In this document: in pieces, positions 1 through 10,992 of the stretch | Layout: each line of letters starts with the position of its first letter | How positions within the stretch are numbered: the first letter of the stretch is position 1 | From: Arachis hypogaea | Taxonomy: Eukaryota > Streptophyta > Magnoliopsida > Fabales > Fabaceae | Direction of reading: 5' to 3' | NCBI RefSeq assembly: GCF_003086295.3 | Contig: NC_092045.1 | Span: forward strand, 92,270,693 to 92,334,692 | Length of the DNA: 64,000 nt | Program-made: the position numbers and the translations under genes | The notes under the pieces: model-generated | What the model was told of the DNA's origin: nothing | Databases searched by the model: none | Seen by the model: only the letters and a program-made list of their open reading frames with translations

Positions 1-138
1 TGTTAGAAGTAGTATTTGTATAAATAGCAAATTATAGCTTTGTATTCTTTGAGTCTCATCATTATAAAAGTTCAATTCTCAATTCCTTCTTGGCTTCTCT
101 GTTTTTGTTCTTCTCCATGCTCACATGTAAATTTAACA
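1..138 (+). repeat. copia 5' LTR, 3'-terminal 138 bp
   Basis: Ends in TTTAACA at 138, identical to the end of the 3' LTR at 5393. By alignment about 135 bp of the 273-bp LTR lie upstream of the window. The R/U5 part is therefore present, including the TATA-like box at 19-26. Confidence 0.9.
19..26 (+). promoter_or_regulatory. TATA box in copia LTR
   Basis: TATAAATA in the LTR, repeated at 5274-5281 in the 3' LTR. It is the likely core promoter for the genomic RNA, which would start a few tens of bases downstream. Confidence 0.6.
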
Positions 139-152
139 TGGTGCGGTGAGCG
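139..152 (+). other. copia primer binding site, atypical sequence
   Basis: The 14 bases directly after the LTR read TGGTGCGGTGAGCG. The leading TGG fits a tRNA CCA end, but the rest does not match the usual plant copia primer site complementary to initiator tRNA-Met (TGGTATCAGAG). The primer tRNA is not identified. Confidence 0.5.
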
Positions 153-546
153 TGGATGGAGGAACGTTGAGATCCTGATTGAAGGATGAGAAACTTGCTC
201 TCTAATTCACAATTCGTTGACGTGATTAGAGAAGGATGATGAGTCCAGCTTTACAGTTGAAACGCTCGTTCGCTGTTCTTGACTCGTGAATTTTATTTTT
301 CCCCTTTTCCTTCATTTGATTTGAACTCACACAATTTCTTCTCTCTTTTCTTCATACCTATTTGAAATCTCAGCATCCGCTCTTCTTCTTCATCTATTTA
401 TTTTCTTCTTCTTTCTTGAACTCACACCGTAGAGTTTGATGAGAGCTTTGTTGTCTAACTGTCTTCCCGTTAAGGAGAGATAACGAGTTTCCGATCAACG
501 AGATCAAGAGAGAAAGATTACAACCGCCTCTGGTATCTTCGCAGCA

Positions 547-3500
547 ATGGAAGAAAAATCAAATTCAAGTGATGGCTCCACAGGAGGTGGTCCTGCGATG
601 GACATGCAGCAATTCGCAGCGTTCTTTAGTCAAGTGGCACAGATCCAGAGCCATATCAACAAGACAAGTCCGAATCAAGATCTCTCAAGCCCCTATTACA
701 TACTTCCTTCTGAAAATCCAGGTATATCTATTACCAATGTAATCCTTACTGGTTCAAATTACAGTGCGTGGAGCAAAGCTATGACTAATGCTCTTACATC
801 CAAAAATAAAATTGAATTTATTGATGGCACTATCCTGAAACCTGAGAAAACTGATCCTAATTTCAAGGCATGGCAACGATGCAATACCTATGTAGTTGCT
901 TGGATTAACCTTTCCCTTAATCCAGAAATCTATCAGAGTGTTCTTTGGAACAACATAAGTTACGAATTATGGAATGACCTTAAGCATCGCTACTATCAGG
1001 GTGATAGGTTTCGAGTAGCTGAATTGAATGAGGAGATTTATGCATTAAAACAAGGGGATTTATCTGTTACAGCTTATTTTGCCAAACTGAAAAATCTTTG
1101 GGAAGAGATTGATGATTTTAGAAGTATACCTGGTTGCGATTGTGCTAAATGTGAATGTGGCTTAGGCATTGTTAGGCAACACAGGGAAGAGGACAGAGTC
1201 ACCAAATTTTTGCGTGGTCTTGGAGAGCAATATTCCACTGTTAAGTCACAGGTTATGTTAATGGATGATTTGCCTAGTGTGAATAGAATTCTGTCAATGA
1301 TCACTCAGCAAGAAAGGCAGCTGTTCAGCTTTGATAATGCCTTAGATGCTAAAATTCTGGCAGCCTCTTCTCCGCCTGATAACAAAGGTAGAAATCCATT
1401 TAAAAAGGGGCAAAATCGCATCAAATTGCAGTGCACTCATTGTGGAAAATCAGGACACATTGTGGATAATTGCTATAAGAAGCATGGTTATCCACCTAAC
1501 TTCAAACCCCGGTTTGAGAAAAAGTCTCCTGTCCTCAATTGTATAACTGCAGCAGACAATCCTGAAGATGAAAATGATGACTTTAGTGTTCCACAATTGG
1601 TTAGAGGTGAACCAACCATTAATGAATTCACTCCAGAGCAACGAGAAGCTCTTTTAGCCCTGCTCAGCAAGCAAGATGTGCCTCATTCTCATAGTGTCAA
1701 CCAGATTTCAGCCAAAGCAAATCCTTCTCCTTATAAAGGTAGAATGGTAAACATTTTACAATTTGATTCTCATGTCAAAGCTCTAAATATTTCAATCAAT
1801 AAACACAAGCCATGGGTACTTGACACTGGAGCTACTGACCACGTATCATATACCCTGGCAGATTTTCAAAATTACTTCAAAGTTGATCCAATTATTGTCA
1901 AATTACCTAATGGAGCACTCACTACTAGCTGCATCATGGGCACCATTATGTTTTCTGACAATCTTTTTCTCACTAATGCATTGTTTATTCCCACTTTTAA
2001 CTTCAAACTCATATCAGTTTCGAAACTTACTGCATCTTTACATTGCAAAATGAGTTTTACTGACAAGGCTTGTGAGATACAGGATCTGCACACTTTGAAG
2101 ATGATTGGTGCAGCTAGCAATGTTGATGGTTTGTACATTCTGCACAAAGAAGTCAAAGCTCTTCCTCACATCACAGCAACTTCCTGCAGCCAATTCTCTC
2201 AGTCTTTATGGCATGTTAGATTAGGACATCCATCTCATGATAGGCTTGTTGCATTGCAAAAAAATTTTGAGTTTATTGATTGTGCAAAACATACAGAACC
2301 GTGTCATTCTTGCCATCTTGGCAAACAAAAGCGATTACCTTTTTTTGTTAGTTCTAGTACTACAGCTAATGTACTTGACCTCATTCATGTTGATATTTGG
2401 GGACCTATTTATGTTCCCTCTTTTACTGGGAAGCGTTATTTTCTCACTATAGTAGATGATTGTTCTCGATTTACTTGGATTTTATTCATGAAAACTAAAG
2501 CTGAGGCTTCTTCATTGGTTAAAGATTTTGTCATTTTTGCTAAAACCCAATTTAATGCAGTGGTTAAAACAATTCGCACAGATAATGGGCCTGAGTTTTT
2601 AATGCCTACTTTCTACAGCTCTAATGGCATATCTCACCAAAGAACTTGTGTGGAAACTCCACAGCAGAATGGCATTGTTGAGCGCAAGCATCAACACATT
2701 CTTGCTATGGCTAGAACTCTCTTGTTTCATGCTCATTTGCCAAAATCTTTTTGGAATTACAGTGTTGGACATGCGGTCTATTTAATTAATCGACTGCCAA
2801 CACCCTTTTTGCAAAACAAGTCTCCGTATCAAGTTCTTTATAAGACTTTGCCAAATCTTTCCCTTCTCAGAGTCTTTGGTTGTTTAGCATATGCTGGCAG
2901 CCTTGCACGACAACGAGGCAAGCTGGATCCAAGAGCAAGAAAGTGTTTACACCTTGGATTCAGGGAGGGCACAAAGGGATACTTGCTCTTTGATTTACAA
3001 AATCGAGAGATTTTCTTATCTCGGGATGTCCAATTTTATGAGAATTGTTTTCCTTACTGTCACTCCAATAATGCCAACAATGATAATTTTTCAGCTTCCT
3101 CTCATTCATCTCATGTTGCTTCTCATCCCTTTGATTATGAATTTTTGGAAGGGAGTCAGATACAAGTTTTAAACACTGATGATGCAGCCACTCAACCAAG
3201 CTTGCATCACCCAAATCTCAGCCAGCAGGAAGATAATGCTTCCTTTGAATTAAATGAAACTGATGAAATTCTCCCTTATCCTGAAATTCATGATCATTTG
3301 GAAACCACATATGCATCACATGAAGAATTTTCAACTCATAATTCTGCTGCTCTGCCTGAATCCTCCATTATGCTTGAAGTTGCTGATGTAAGGAGATCAA
3401 CTAGGCAAACTAAACCACCTGCATACTTGCAGGACTATGAGTGTCAAACCATCAACACTGTTTCACCCTCATCGCAGCTTACTGCTCAAAGGTATCCTCT

Positions 3501-5130
3501 CTCTAATGTCTTGTCTTATACTAGGTTTTCCTCCATGCATTTTGCATTTTCTGTTGCTATTCAAAATTTAGAGCCTAAAACTTATGAGGATGCAATCACT
3601 CAAACTTGTTGGCAAGAGGCAATAAGAGCTGAACTAACTGCCTTGGAAGAAAACAAAACATGGAAGCTAACTTCTTTGCCAATTGGAAAGAGAGCAATTG
3701 GATGTAAATGGGTGTTTCGTACCAAATACCACCCAAATGGTACAGTGGAGAGGCATAAGGCAAGACTTGTTGCCAAAGGATTCACACAAGTGGCTGGTGT
3801 TGACTATCGAGATACCTTCAGTCCTGTAGTAAAGCTAGGGACTTTGAGAGTGGTACTTGCTGTTGCAGCAGTAAAAGGGTGGCACCTTAAACAAATTGAT
3901 GTCAACACGGCATTTTTACATGGTGAACTTGATGAGGAGGTCTATATGAAGGTGCCTCCAGGTTTGGAAGCTTCGCCTGGTCAAATTTGCAAGCTTGAAA
4001 AGTCCTTGTATGGATTGAAACAAGCGAGTAGGCAGTGGAATTGCAAGCTTAAATCAGTTTTACTCGAGTTAAAATTCACTCAATGTAAATCAGATTACAG
4101 CCTCTTCACCAAGACTACTTCACTTGGATTCACAGCAATTCTTGTGTATGTCGATGATTTAGTATTGGCAGGTGATGATCTAAATGAAATTAACTCAGTT
4201 AAAGATGTTCTTCATGAGAGATTTCGGATAAAAGACATGGGAGACTTGAAGTACTTCCTTGGTCTAGAAGTGGCAAGATCTAAGACAGGAATTGCTTTGT
4301 ACCAGAGAAAATATGTTCTTGATTTACTCAAGGAAACAGGATTTGAAGGGTGCAAACCTGCCACCACTCCCATCGATTATGGAGCAAAGCTTAGTAAAAC
4401 TGCTGGAAAATTGCTCACTGATTCTAGTCAATATAGAAGAATTGTGGGCAAGCTTTTATATCTAGCAAATACTAGGCCTGATATAAGCTATGCCATTGGG
4501 AAGCTAAGCCAGTTTTTGGACTGCGCCACTACTGAGCATTTGAAGGCGGCACATAGAGTGCTGCGTTATGTAAAAGGTTCCCCTGCTGCAGGCCTCTTCT
4601 TCTCTGCAGAATCTGATTTGCAACTTACTGATTTCTCTGACTCTGACTGGGCTGGTTGTGTTGACTCTCGAAGATCCATCTCGGCATATTGTTTTTATTT
4701 GGGACCATCATTGGTTACTTGGAAGAGTAAGAAACAGCTTACAGTTGCAGCCTCCTCCTCAGAAGCAGAGTATAGAGCTTTAGCTCTGGCCACCAGAGAA
4801 GCCCAATGGCTGAGCTATGTTCTTCAAGATCTTGGTGTTCCAATCACAAAGCCTATTAATTTATACTGTGATAGCAATTCAGCTATTTACATTGCAACTA
4901 ATCCTGTGTTTCATGAACGTACCAAGCATATCGAAGCTGATTGCCATATCGTCCGTGACAAATTGCAAGAAAAGTTGATTCATCTTCTTCCCATTTCCAC
5001 CAATAATCAAGCTGCCGATATTCTCGCTAAACCTCTTGCTCCTGGGCCTTTCAATGCAGGTTATTCTAAGCTTGGATTGTTGGATCTCTTTTCTCCCAAT
5101 GCTCCAAGCTTACGGGAGGGTGTTACTTGA
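547..5130 (+). CDS. copia gag-pol polyprotein, 1527 aa, intact
   Basis: Single ORF with all copia domains in order: UBN2-type gag (about residues 55-240); CCHC zinc knuckle C296-X2-C299-X4-H304-X4-C309; aspartic protease with DTGA at 426-429; GAG-pre-integrase with LGHPSHDRL near 557; integrase core with catalytic D616, D679 and E712 (TPQQNG then VERK); reverse transcriptase beginning with WVFRTKYHPNG near 1055 and with YVDD at 1201-1204; RNase H with DSDWAGC near 1364 and ADILAKPL close to the C-terminus. Protease-integrase-RT-RNase H order defines copia. No frameshift or internal stop is present. The stop codon (5128-5130) lies inside the 3' LTR, so the last codons come from LTR sequence. 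The start at 547 is the first ATG of the frame after the leader; the acidic, Ser/Gly-rich N-terminus is usual for copia gag. Lineage not assigned. Confidence 0.96.
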   Translation: MEEKSNSSDGSTGGGPAMDMQQFAAFFSQVAQIQSHINKTSPNQDLSSPYYILPSENPGISITNVILTGSNYSAWSKAMTNALTSKNKIEFIDGTILKPEKTDPNFKAWQRCNTYVVAWINLSLNPEIYQSVLWNNISYELWNDLKHRYYQGDRFRVAELNEEIYALKQGDLSVTAYFAKLKNLWEEIDDFRSIPGCDCAKCECGLGIVRQHREEDRVTKFLRGLGEQYSTVKSQVMLMDDLPSVNRILSMITQQERQLFSFDNALDAKILAASSPPDNKGRNPFKKGQNRIKLQCTHCGKSGHIVDNCYKKHGYPPNFKPRFEKKSPVLNCITAADNPEDENDDFSVPQLVRGEPTINEFTPEQREALLALLSKQDVPHSHSVNQISAKANPSPYKGRMVNILQFDSHVKALNISINKHKPWVLDTGATDHVSYTLADFQNYFKVDPIIVKLPNGALTTSCIMGTIMFSDNLFLTNALFIPTFNFKLISVSKLTASLHCKMSFTDKACEIQDLHTLKMIGAASNVDGLYILHKEVKALPHITATSCSQFSQSLWHVRLGHPSHDRLVALQKNFEFIDCAKHTEPCHSCHLGKQKRLPFFVSSSTTANVLDLIHVDIWGPIYVPSFTGKRYFLTIVDDCSRFTWILFMKTKAEASSLVKDFVIFAKTQFNAVVKTIRTDNGPEFLMPTFYSSNGISHQRTCVETPQQNGIVERKHQHILAMARTLLFHAHLPKSFWNYSVGHAVYLINRLPTPFLQNKSPYQVLYKTLPNLSLLRVFGCLAYAGSLARQRGKLDPRARKCLHLGFREGTKGYLLFDLQNREIFLSRDVQFYENCFPYCHSNNANNDNFSASSHSSHVASHPFDYEFLEGSQIQVLNTDDAATQPSLHHPNLSQQEDNASFELNETDEILPYPEIHDHLETTYASHEEFSTHNSAALPESSIMLEVADVRRSTRQTKPPAYLQDYECQTINTVSPSSQLTAQRYPLSNVLSYTRFSSMHFAFSVAIQNLEPKTYEDAITQTCWQEAIRAELTALEENKTWKLTSLPIGKRAIGCKWVFRTKYHPNGTVERHKARLVAKGFTQVAGVDYRDTFSPVVKLGTLRVVLAVAAVKGWHLKQIDVNTAFLHGELDEEVYMKVPPGLEASPGQICKLEKSLYGLKQASRQWNCKLKSVLLELKFTQCKSDYSLFTKTTSLGFTAILVYVDDLVLAGDDLNEINSVKDVLHERFRIKDMGDLKYFLGLEVARSKTGIALYQRKYVLDLLKETGFEGCKPATTPIDYGAKLSKTAGKLLTDSSQYRRIVGKLLYLANTRPDISYAIGKLSQFLDCATTEHLKAAHRVLRYVKGSPAAGLFFSAESDLQLTDFSDSDWAGCVDSRRSISAYCFYLGPSLVTWKSKKQLTVAASSSEAEYRALALATREAQWLSYVLQDLGVPITKPINLYCDSNSAIYIATNPVFHERTKHIEADCHIVRDKLQEKLIHLLPISTNNQAADILAKPLAPGPFNAGYSKLGLLDLFSPNAPSLREGVT

Positions 5131-5393
5131 TATTTATTCTATTAGTTAGAATTTGTTAATTTTAGCTATTATTTCTCTTTGTATAGAAAATTGTTAGTAG
5201 TAGGTTTGATTGCACATGTTGAGCTGTATAGTTAGTTAGAGCAGCTATAGCATTCTGTTAGAAGTAGTATTTGTATAAATAGCAAATTATAGCTTTGTAT
5301 TCTTTGAGTCTCATCATTATAAAAGTTCAATTCTCAATTCCTTCTTGGCTTCTCTGTTATTGTTCTTCTCCATGCTCACATGTAAATTTAACA
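5121..5393 (+). repeat. copia 3' LTR (273 bp)
   Basis: Starts TGTTACTTGATATT directly after the purine tract and ends TTTAACA. The start is placed by the purine-tract junction, because the matching 5' LTR start lies outside the window. Overlaps the last ten bases of the gag-pol ORF, including its stop codon. Confidence 0.85.
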
Positions 5394-5455
5394 GAAAGTA
5401 AACAAAAAACAAGAAAAAAGTAAAAAAAAAAGTAGAGGAAAGAATGGATGCTTTG

Positions 5456-6189
5456 TTAGCCACGAAGCTGGAGAAGAATGTCCTCTAAGCCATCAGGAGG
5501 AGAGATCCAATCAAGTGCAATATCATAATTCCTAGCACTAAGCTTTGGCAACAAATCTGTCGCCCGATTTGCCTTTCTCTGAATTAACGAGAATGGGACA
5601 ATCCAATTACACTTCATCTTTAACTCAAACACCTTTTCAATCAAGTCTCTATCAACCATTATTGTTGTGTCATACAAAGCCCTCTCACCCAAAGTTCAGT
5701 CTTCAAAACATCGTTGCCATACATCAGTCCAGAGCATCTAATAATCCACTCTCCAGAGAGAAAGACCATAATGCAATCGGAGCTAAGAAGAGATGGTGAT
5801 TAGTGAGTCTAGACTGTCTAGTCATGGGTTTCACCTCCTTAATTAGCCTTCAAACGCCGAGCAATGTTGTTGGCTGAAAATGGCTCCATTTTTACTCAGC
5901 CACATACACTAAACACAGCATCTAAGGAACCTAATAACACCCCCACCCGGTTTGCAAAGTTACAATCCCTTAGGCAATGCAGGGCCGATTTAATAGGCTC
6001 ATTACAGCGATGCCAAGTTATGTTGGTGGCAAAAATCTCTTGTTGGGAGACAAGAGTGGAGCGCCAACCAGAGGAGCAAGCAAATGTTTTCAAATAAGAA
6101 TTCCTCTAATAATCACACATAACCTAACTTCGCAGAATAAGTTTTAGGAGAGGAATCACACCACTTCCATCCCGCTTCTTGATCATAAT
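5456..6189 (-). pseudogene. LINE (non-LTR) reverse transcriptase 3' remnant: zf-RVT and RNase H regions
   Basis: Minus-strand peptides match the end of plant LINE ORF2 proteins. Near 6120-6180 a W-K-W..YS-K-GY pattern fits the start of the zf-RVT region. 5896-6093 has RCNEPIKSALHCLRDC, the zf-RVT cysteine/histidine motif. 5456-5692 encodes IPFSLIQRKANRATDLLPK followed by W-x-PP, the C-terminal RNase H-like pattern (ADxLAK in intact copies). Frames differ between blocks and stops intervene, so it is dead. The reverse transcriptase core is absent: the remnant stops at the solo LTR starting at 6190. No poly(A) tail was found on the minus-strand 3' side. Confidence 0.75.
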
Positions 6190-6794
6190 TGTAACAACTC
6201 AACTTCCAATACGTCACGATCGTATTAAAAGTAAGGCGTTAATAACCTAATTCCTTTATTAACAATTTTACTAAAATGTTAAAAAAATTTCATCAAGAAC
6301 AAATAACACATACTGACATATTTAATATTAATAATACATTATAGTAATGCATATAAAATCAATTACAAAAACCTACCCCTTTGAATAAAATCAATTATAG
6401 TAATACATTATAGTAACTCAAATCATAGCAAACTCTTTCTATGCTTCCACAACTTCACGATAAGTCTTCGCATCTGTAGTTGAAAGGGTTGAAAAGAGGG
6501 GGTAAGAATTAGGGAGTCCTTAGAAAGGTCGGGGTAGATAATTAGGTTCATTTTATTCTTTGTTATACAGCAATCCCACAACATAATACATACAATCTTC
6601 AATAGATAGCCAACAAAACTAACAACAGAACACATACAAACATAATAAATAAAAGAATACGAAAGTCAATCAAATATATAGAAAAAACACAATCACAGAA
6701 TTACACAGCGCAGAGATATGCGCAAACAAACATAATGCAAGTCTAGCCCTACGCAGGCCATAAGCTCATGTGTCGGTTACCTACCTGCTCCCAA
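6190..6794 (-). repeat. LTR A, left part
   Basis: Non-coding 605 bp between the LTR terminus and the CAGGGG end of the hAT element. ORFs here are short and without recognisable motifs. Confidence 0.55.
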
Positions 6795-7201
6795 CAGGGG
6801 AGAAGCTAGATAATATTTAGAAGGGGGCCAATATTTTTTTTTAGTTTTTTATTTTAACAAAAAAATTAAAAATAACTATATATATATTATTTTAATTAAA
6901 AATAACAACTAAGACTTAAAATTTATGTTTTATAAGATAACTGAACATATCGTATATTAAAATAATTAAACACAAATATCTCAAAACTAATTTCAAATAT
7001 TGTAAATATAGGTTGTTACATACTTGCTTTTAGAATCTTCAAATACTATTCAATTTCTTTTAGACGTTTCCTGTAAAATTATTAAAAAATATATTATGCT
7101 TCATGTAAATAATTTAAATCACAACCATAACTTATGAAATGAAAAAATTAATAATAATAATATTAATATTATTAGAGCTGAAATAAATAAAAATTTGCAA
7201 C
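6795..7201 (-). other. hAT left (3') terminal region with TIR
   Basis: Starts CAGGGGAGAAGCTAG followed by AAGGGGGCC, as in termini of TTF-type hAT transposons (CAGGGG-type TIR). It lies about 400 bp beyond the transposase stop and is very AT-rich. The preceding 8 bases, GCTCCCAA, would be one TSD copy; no convincing partner with an adjoining TIR was found at the other end. Confidence 0.6.
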
Positions 7202-7938
7202 TTACATAGATAATTGAGCGCGACATTTTTTTCTTGATTCAAAGTCATCTATTATTGAATCTGTACTAAAAGTAGCAGCAATTTCTTTCTCAATGTAAAT
7301 GACTAAATTATCTACAAGAAATTTGTCTGTTGTTTTACTCCGAAACCTTGTTTTAACAACTTTCATTGCGGAGAAAATTCTTTCTGTTGTTACTGTAGAT
7401 ACAGGAAGAGTCAAAACATTACGAATTAGTCTATCAATTAACCAGATGATAAGTTCTTAATTTTTCTATTTCTTTCAATCTTTGACATAACTCATAAAGT
7501 GTCCCAACATCTTTTAGATGATTCGGTATATCAAATGTATAATGTTGTAATTGAGCATTCAAAAGAATCATTTCATGAATAGAAAATCTGAAGGATAAAA
7601 CTTTTCAGCTAACTTGCATATATTCTGAATATTAAACATTTTAAAATTGTCTTTAGGGTCCAAAGCAGTACGTAAAGTCAAAAGCTCCATGATTTCTTCA
7701 TTAAATCTACTATTCAACTCTTGTATTTGAGAGTCAATTGCTGCCAAAAACACATATACTCGATAATGATGCTCAATTGTTATCTTTGGTTGACGAGATC
7801 GACCTCTTCCAACTGTGTATTGTATACTCATACCAGGGTTGTCAATTTCATGTTTCTCGCAAAACTTCTTAACAATCTCAAGTAAATTGCACCAACCATT
7901 ATCTTTTAATTTTTGAAGGAGTAGTTTTGATGTGGAAA
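7202..7938 (-). pseudogene. hAT transposase (TTF-type), C-terminal part
   Basis: Reading the minus strand, 7568-7831 carries GRGRSRQPKITIEHHYRVYV and the ELNSRF...LDPK segment, and 7202-7414 carries LPVSTVTTERIFSAMKVVK, the hAT C-terminal dimerisation domain. These are hallmarks of the TTF-domain hAT family (zinc finger MYM-type 1-like). A frame break lies between the blocks (about 7415-7567). The frame continues upstream across the CACTA element into 12619: removing the insert restores a peptide through the VMHVIS and TSKLLLQK segments. Confidence 0.88.
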
Positions 7939-8040
7939 CACTACAAGATTTTTAATAATTAGTGGAGGTTTTCTAGTGGGAATTTTTAAAAATCTACACA
8001 AAATATTTTATTTGTGGTAAATTATAAAACTCCCCTCCAT

Positions 8041-8337
8041 AATTATAAAAAAATCCCTCAGGCCCCTACTGTTACACATAATTAGAATTCCCAAACCCCC
8101 TCCAAACAAACCCTAAACCTAACAGTCGTCGCCGTGTGAGAGAGAAGATCTCGTCAAAAAAGGTTAGCTTCAACCCTAAAGCTCACAGCCGTCGCCGCCT
8201 CCATCGCCGTCGCCGCCTCCATCACTATATCCATTCATGTCCTTGCCGCCACCGCATGCTTCGATAATCTCTTTTCCCGTTGTCTCCTCCGTCGATGCAT
8301 CGTCTCCCTTGGTCGCGATACGGTAACTTTTGAGATT

Positions 8338-8405
<68 letters not shown>

Positions 8406-8560
8406 TTTTCATTCTTCGTCGAATCTTTCCGATTACTTCTCTGATCTGGTTTGATTTATAACTTCTCTGATTTTGGATTTGACTTTTGTTACTTTTGTGA
8501 TTATTCAGTGAATTTGATGAGGACACAACTAGTCTAGATATTTTTGCTTACTGATTTTGC
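8041..8560 (+). other. CACTA interior: GC-richer, UTR/leader-like segment
   Basis: Contains CCCTAAACCTAAC, repeats of GTCGCCGCCTCCATC and a long CT run. It resembles a plant gene 5' region (leader plus CT repeat) and may be another captured fragment. No protein is recognised; the Arg/Glu-repeat ORF on the other strand is only the CT repeat translated. Confidence 0.4.
8340..8402 (+). repeat. (CT)n microsatellite
   Basis: About 30 CT dinucleotides in an almost pure run inside the CACTA element. Confidence 0.95.
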
Positions 8561-9564
8561 GAGAAAATATTTTTTTCTGTCTAACTCTTCAAGGAATCAG
8601 TGATTTTCAGTAATATTTGAAGTTTGATTTCTATACATATGCGTGACACTCTTTTTTTTAATATGATATCCTTTATTGCGTATGCTAACGTATAATTTCT
8701 TAGATGTTGTCCTTGTTAACTCAGAGAAAGTGTTCGATGATATTCTCGTAAAAGTTCAAGGTTCTTTTTTAGTTTAAAATTCTGTAGGATAATATTACCT
8801 TGATTTTATAATTTGAAGGGAAGTAGTCCCTCCCAGACAGAACCCTCCTTGTTTTAATTTATTTGGTTTTTTAGTCTATGTTATATTCCTTAGCATTATG
8901 TGTTTTACTAATGTAAATTGTTTGGTGAAATAAAAAGGTAGTAGAGTACAAGTACAAGACCACTGATTAGTGTTTGTTAGGCATTCAAGGGAACATGTTA
9001 TCTGAGGTTAGAATTTGGTATATAAATTTCGAAATATGTATTTTCATTGCTTTCTTTCTGCACATGAAAGCAACAGAACAGGTACATGAACTGAAGGGAT
9101 CAAAGTAGGGACAAAGTACAATGATATATCACATGGCTGTTATAACATGACACAAATTTACAGGGTAAAGCCACATGCATTGGATCTGCAAGCTGGAATG
9201 GTGCCTTTCCTAGTCAACCTCAAATATGAGAACTAGGTTTTTGATATTTTATATTTTATAATATATTGTGGTTTATTAAGCGTATCCATCACTAATTCTT
9301 TTGCTGCATGTCCTATTGTTCTTTTTAATTATTGTTATTATTTTGAAGTTGTTTAATTTAGTAGACTTAGATCCTCCTAAAGCCCATTTTGTTTTCTATA
9401 AGCTGGCTTCAATTTTTTTTAAAACAATTCATGAGATGTTTTATAATGTTTTTCTCATGACTTGAAAAGTGTGAACTCTCTCTGCGATGATTATGTCTTG
9501 GGTGTGGGGTTCTATATATCTTTCCCTTCTTCCCTCTGTCTTCACACTTTCTCACACTTTCCAG
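8561..9564 (+). other. CACTA interior, no recognised gene
   Basis: AT-rich, intron- or UTR-like sequence. Nothing coding could be identified between the CT-repeat region and the P-loop exon fragment. Confidence 0.5.
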
Positions 9565-9660
9565 GCTCAGGGAAGACCACATTGCTATTAGCCTTGATTG
9601 ACATTTTGCTGGAAAACTTGGCAAAGAGATGTGAAGATAATTCCACTCAATTAGTTAAGT
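9565..9660 (+). pseudogene. Captured exon fragment with Walker A (ABCG/PDR transporter-like)
   Basis: A pyrimidine-rich stretch and AG (9563-9564) precede an ORF reading SGKTTLLLALIDILLENLAK. With the preceding glycine this is a Walker A loop (GSGKTT) followed by LLLAL, as in plant full-size ABCG (PDR) transporters (PGSGKTTLLLALAG). Similarity fades after about ten residues, so another P-loop family is possible. The fragment lacks any further ABC motif and is not a functional gene. Confidence 0.5.
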
Positions 9661-10774
9661 GGGTTTAACGAGGTTACTGCTGTTTGCAACGTCCAATTGG
9701 GGTTTTACTTTTAAAATTTCACTACATGATTTGATTCCACATGGAGAAGATATAGCAGATGCTCCTTTTCAAAGAATTTCAAAAGAAATGGAGGAGAGGC
9801 AGTTAGAGATGAGGCTGGAAATGAAGGAGGCGAGAAGAACTTCAAGTTTATAGCATCGAGGAGTGGTGTGCTTCAAGCTTGCACACAAACCTCTGCTCTG
9901 ATTGCTCCAAGTTTATACGGCTGGTGTCTCATGTTGCATCAGCTGAAGGGTTGCCAATTTTGGATTATTCATCACAAGTATCATGTAACAATAATACATT
10001 ACTGGAGTTTCAATAGATATAATCATGAATATGATGTGTTCATTTCTTTGTTTTCTGTTCTGTTTTGCCTGCAGTTAGTTTTGAGATGTGGCATCTTGAG
10101 TTGTTTACAGGACTTGTAGTGTTCATATCATCATCTCACTATTTGCTGTTGAACACATGGACAGATTTTGCTGATTCAAGCCAAGCGGCTAATCTGCAGG
10201 TAACTGCCAAGCCATGCTTAATCAAAATGTCATTTCAGAATTAACATTTCATAATCTTGGAATTATTCTGCTGGTCCTTTGCTCTCTCCAACCCCTGGAT
10301 TGCATGTTTGTTGCATTCCTTCCCGGGATTAGTGTGCCATTTGAGTATCTATCTAGATTCTTAGTTAGTGTGCCATTAATACTATAATGCAATTCATGAA
10401 AAAAGAAAGCACCTTCATCACTTACTCAACAAAATCTCTTCTAACCATGAGATTTGTTCAAGCCAAAAGAAAATTGACTAATTTCTTGATTCATTATATC
10501 ATAATAATAAAATTGTATAAAGCAAGCAAGTTACTGACCACTAATTAAGGAAAGTTGCAAAGACAGTAAATTTATTGGAATCCCTGGCTTAAGGTAAAAG
10601 GGGAGGTTGGGTGAGATGATGTTATATATAAAGGTACACAGTAGCAAGCTCTTTTAACTAATTAAGAGCATATATTAACAATTATCAATATATATAATAT
10701 TATATACTTGAGGGTAAAGTTACATGGTTAATAGTAGCTTTGTTTACTTCTTACTTCTCTCTCCATTTTGACAG
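9661..10774 (+). other. CACTA interior, small ORFs of unknown origin
   Basis: Short ORFs at 9659-9853 (Glu/Met/Arg-rich end) and 9868-10119 resemble nothing known to me. Possible splice signals (TGCAGGTAAC near 10195) suggest further captured intron/exon pieces. Confidence 0.35.
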
Positions 10775-10862
10775 TTGAGGGATGATTTACTGACAATGCT
10801 TACTGCTGGTCATGAGACAACAGCTGTAGTCTTTACTTGGGCAACTTTTCTTCTATCTCAAG
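10775..10862 (+). pseudogene. Captured CYP97B-like cytochrome P450 exon (I-helix)
   Basis: After an AG acceptor (10773-10774) the frame reads [20 protein letters not shown], then [16 protein letters not shown] is the P450 I-helix oxygen-binding motif. The surrounding pattern matches CYP97 carotenoid-hydroxylase-type P450s, especially CYP97B. In that family the next exon begins NP.KM, which is what follows at 10993. The frame ends in a stop after the exon, so it is a fragment. Confidence 0.8.
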
Positions 10863-10992
10863 AGTGTTAATCTCAAAGTTGATATAATTGCTTGTTCCTA
10901 AAAGACCATTCTAGATCTCTAGTTATCGGAGCTTCTCTTCAGATTCTTCTCTTTGGCCAATACCATCTTACTAATTATTGAACTCACTGCAG

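Larger units (their letters stand above)
1..5393 (+). mobile_element. Ty1/copia LTR retrotransposon, coding-intact, 5' LTR truncated by window edge
   Basis: Order: partial 5' LTR (1-138), PBS region, about 400-bp leader, one uninterrupted gag-pol ORF (547-5130), purine tract (GGGAGGG at 5114-5120), 3' LTR (5121-5393). The 138 bases of 5' LTR align to 5256-5393 without gaps and with one mismatch seen (t at 104, a at 5359), so insertion was recent. The TSD cannot be tested because the 5' end lies outside the window; the base run after the 3' LTR is GAAAG. An intact frame and near-identical LTRs make it a candidate active element. Confidence 0.93.

Noticed and set aside
8176..8526. 116-aa minus-strand ORF with Arg-Glu repeats
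   Set aside because: It is the translation of the (CT)n microsatellite and GCC repeats in the CACTA interior.
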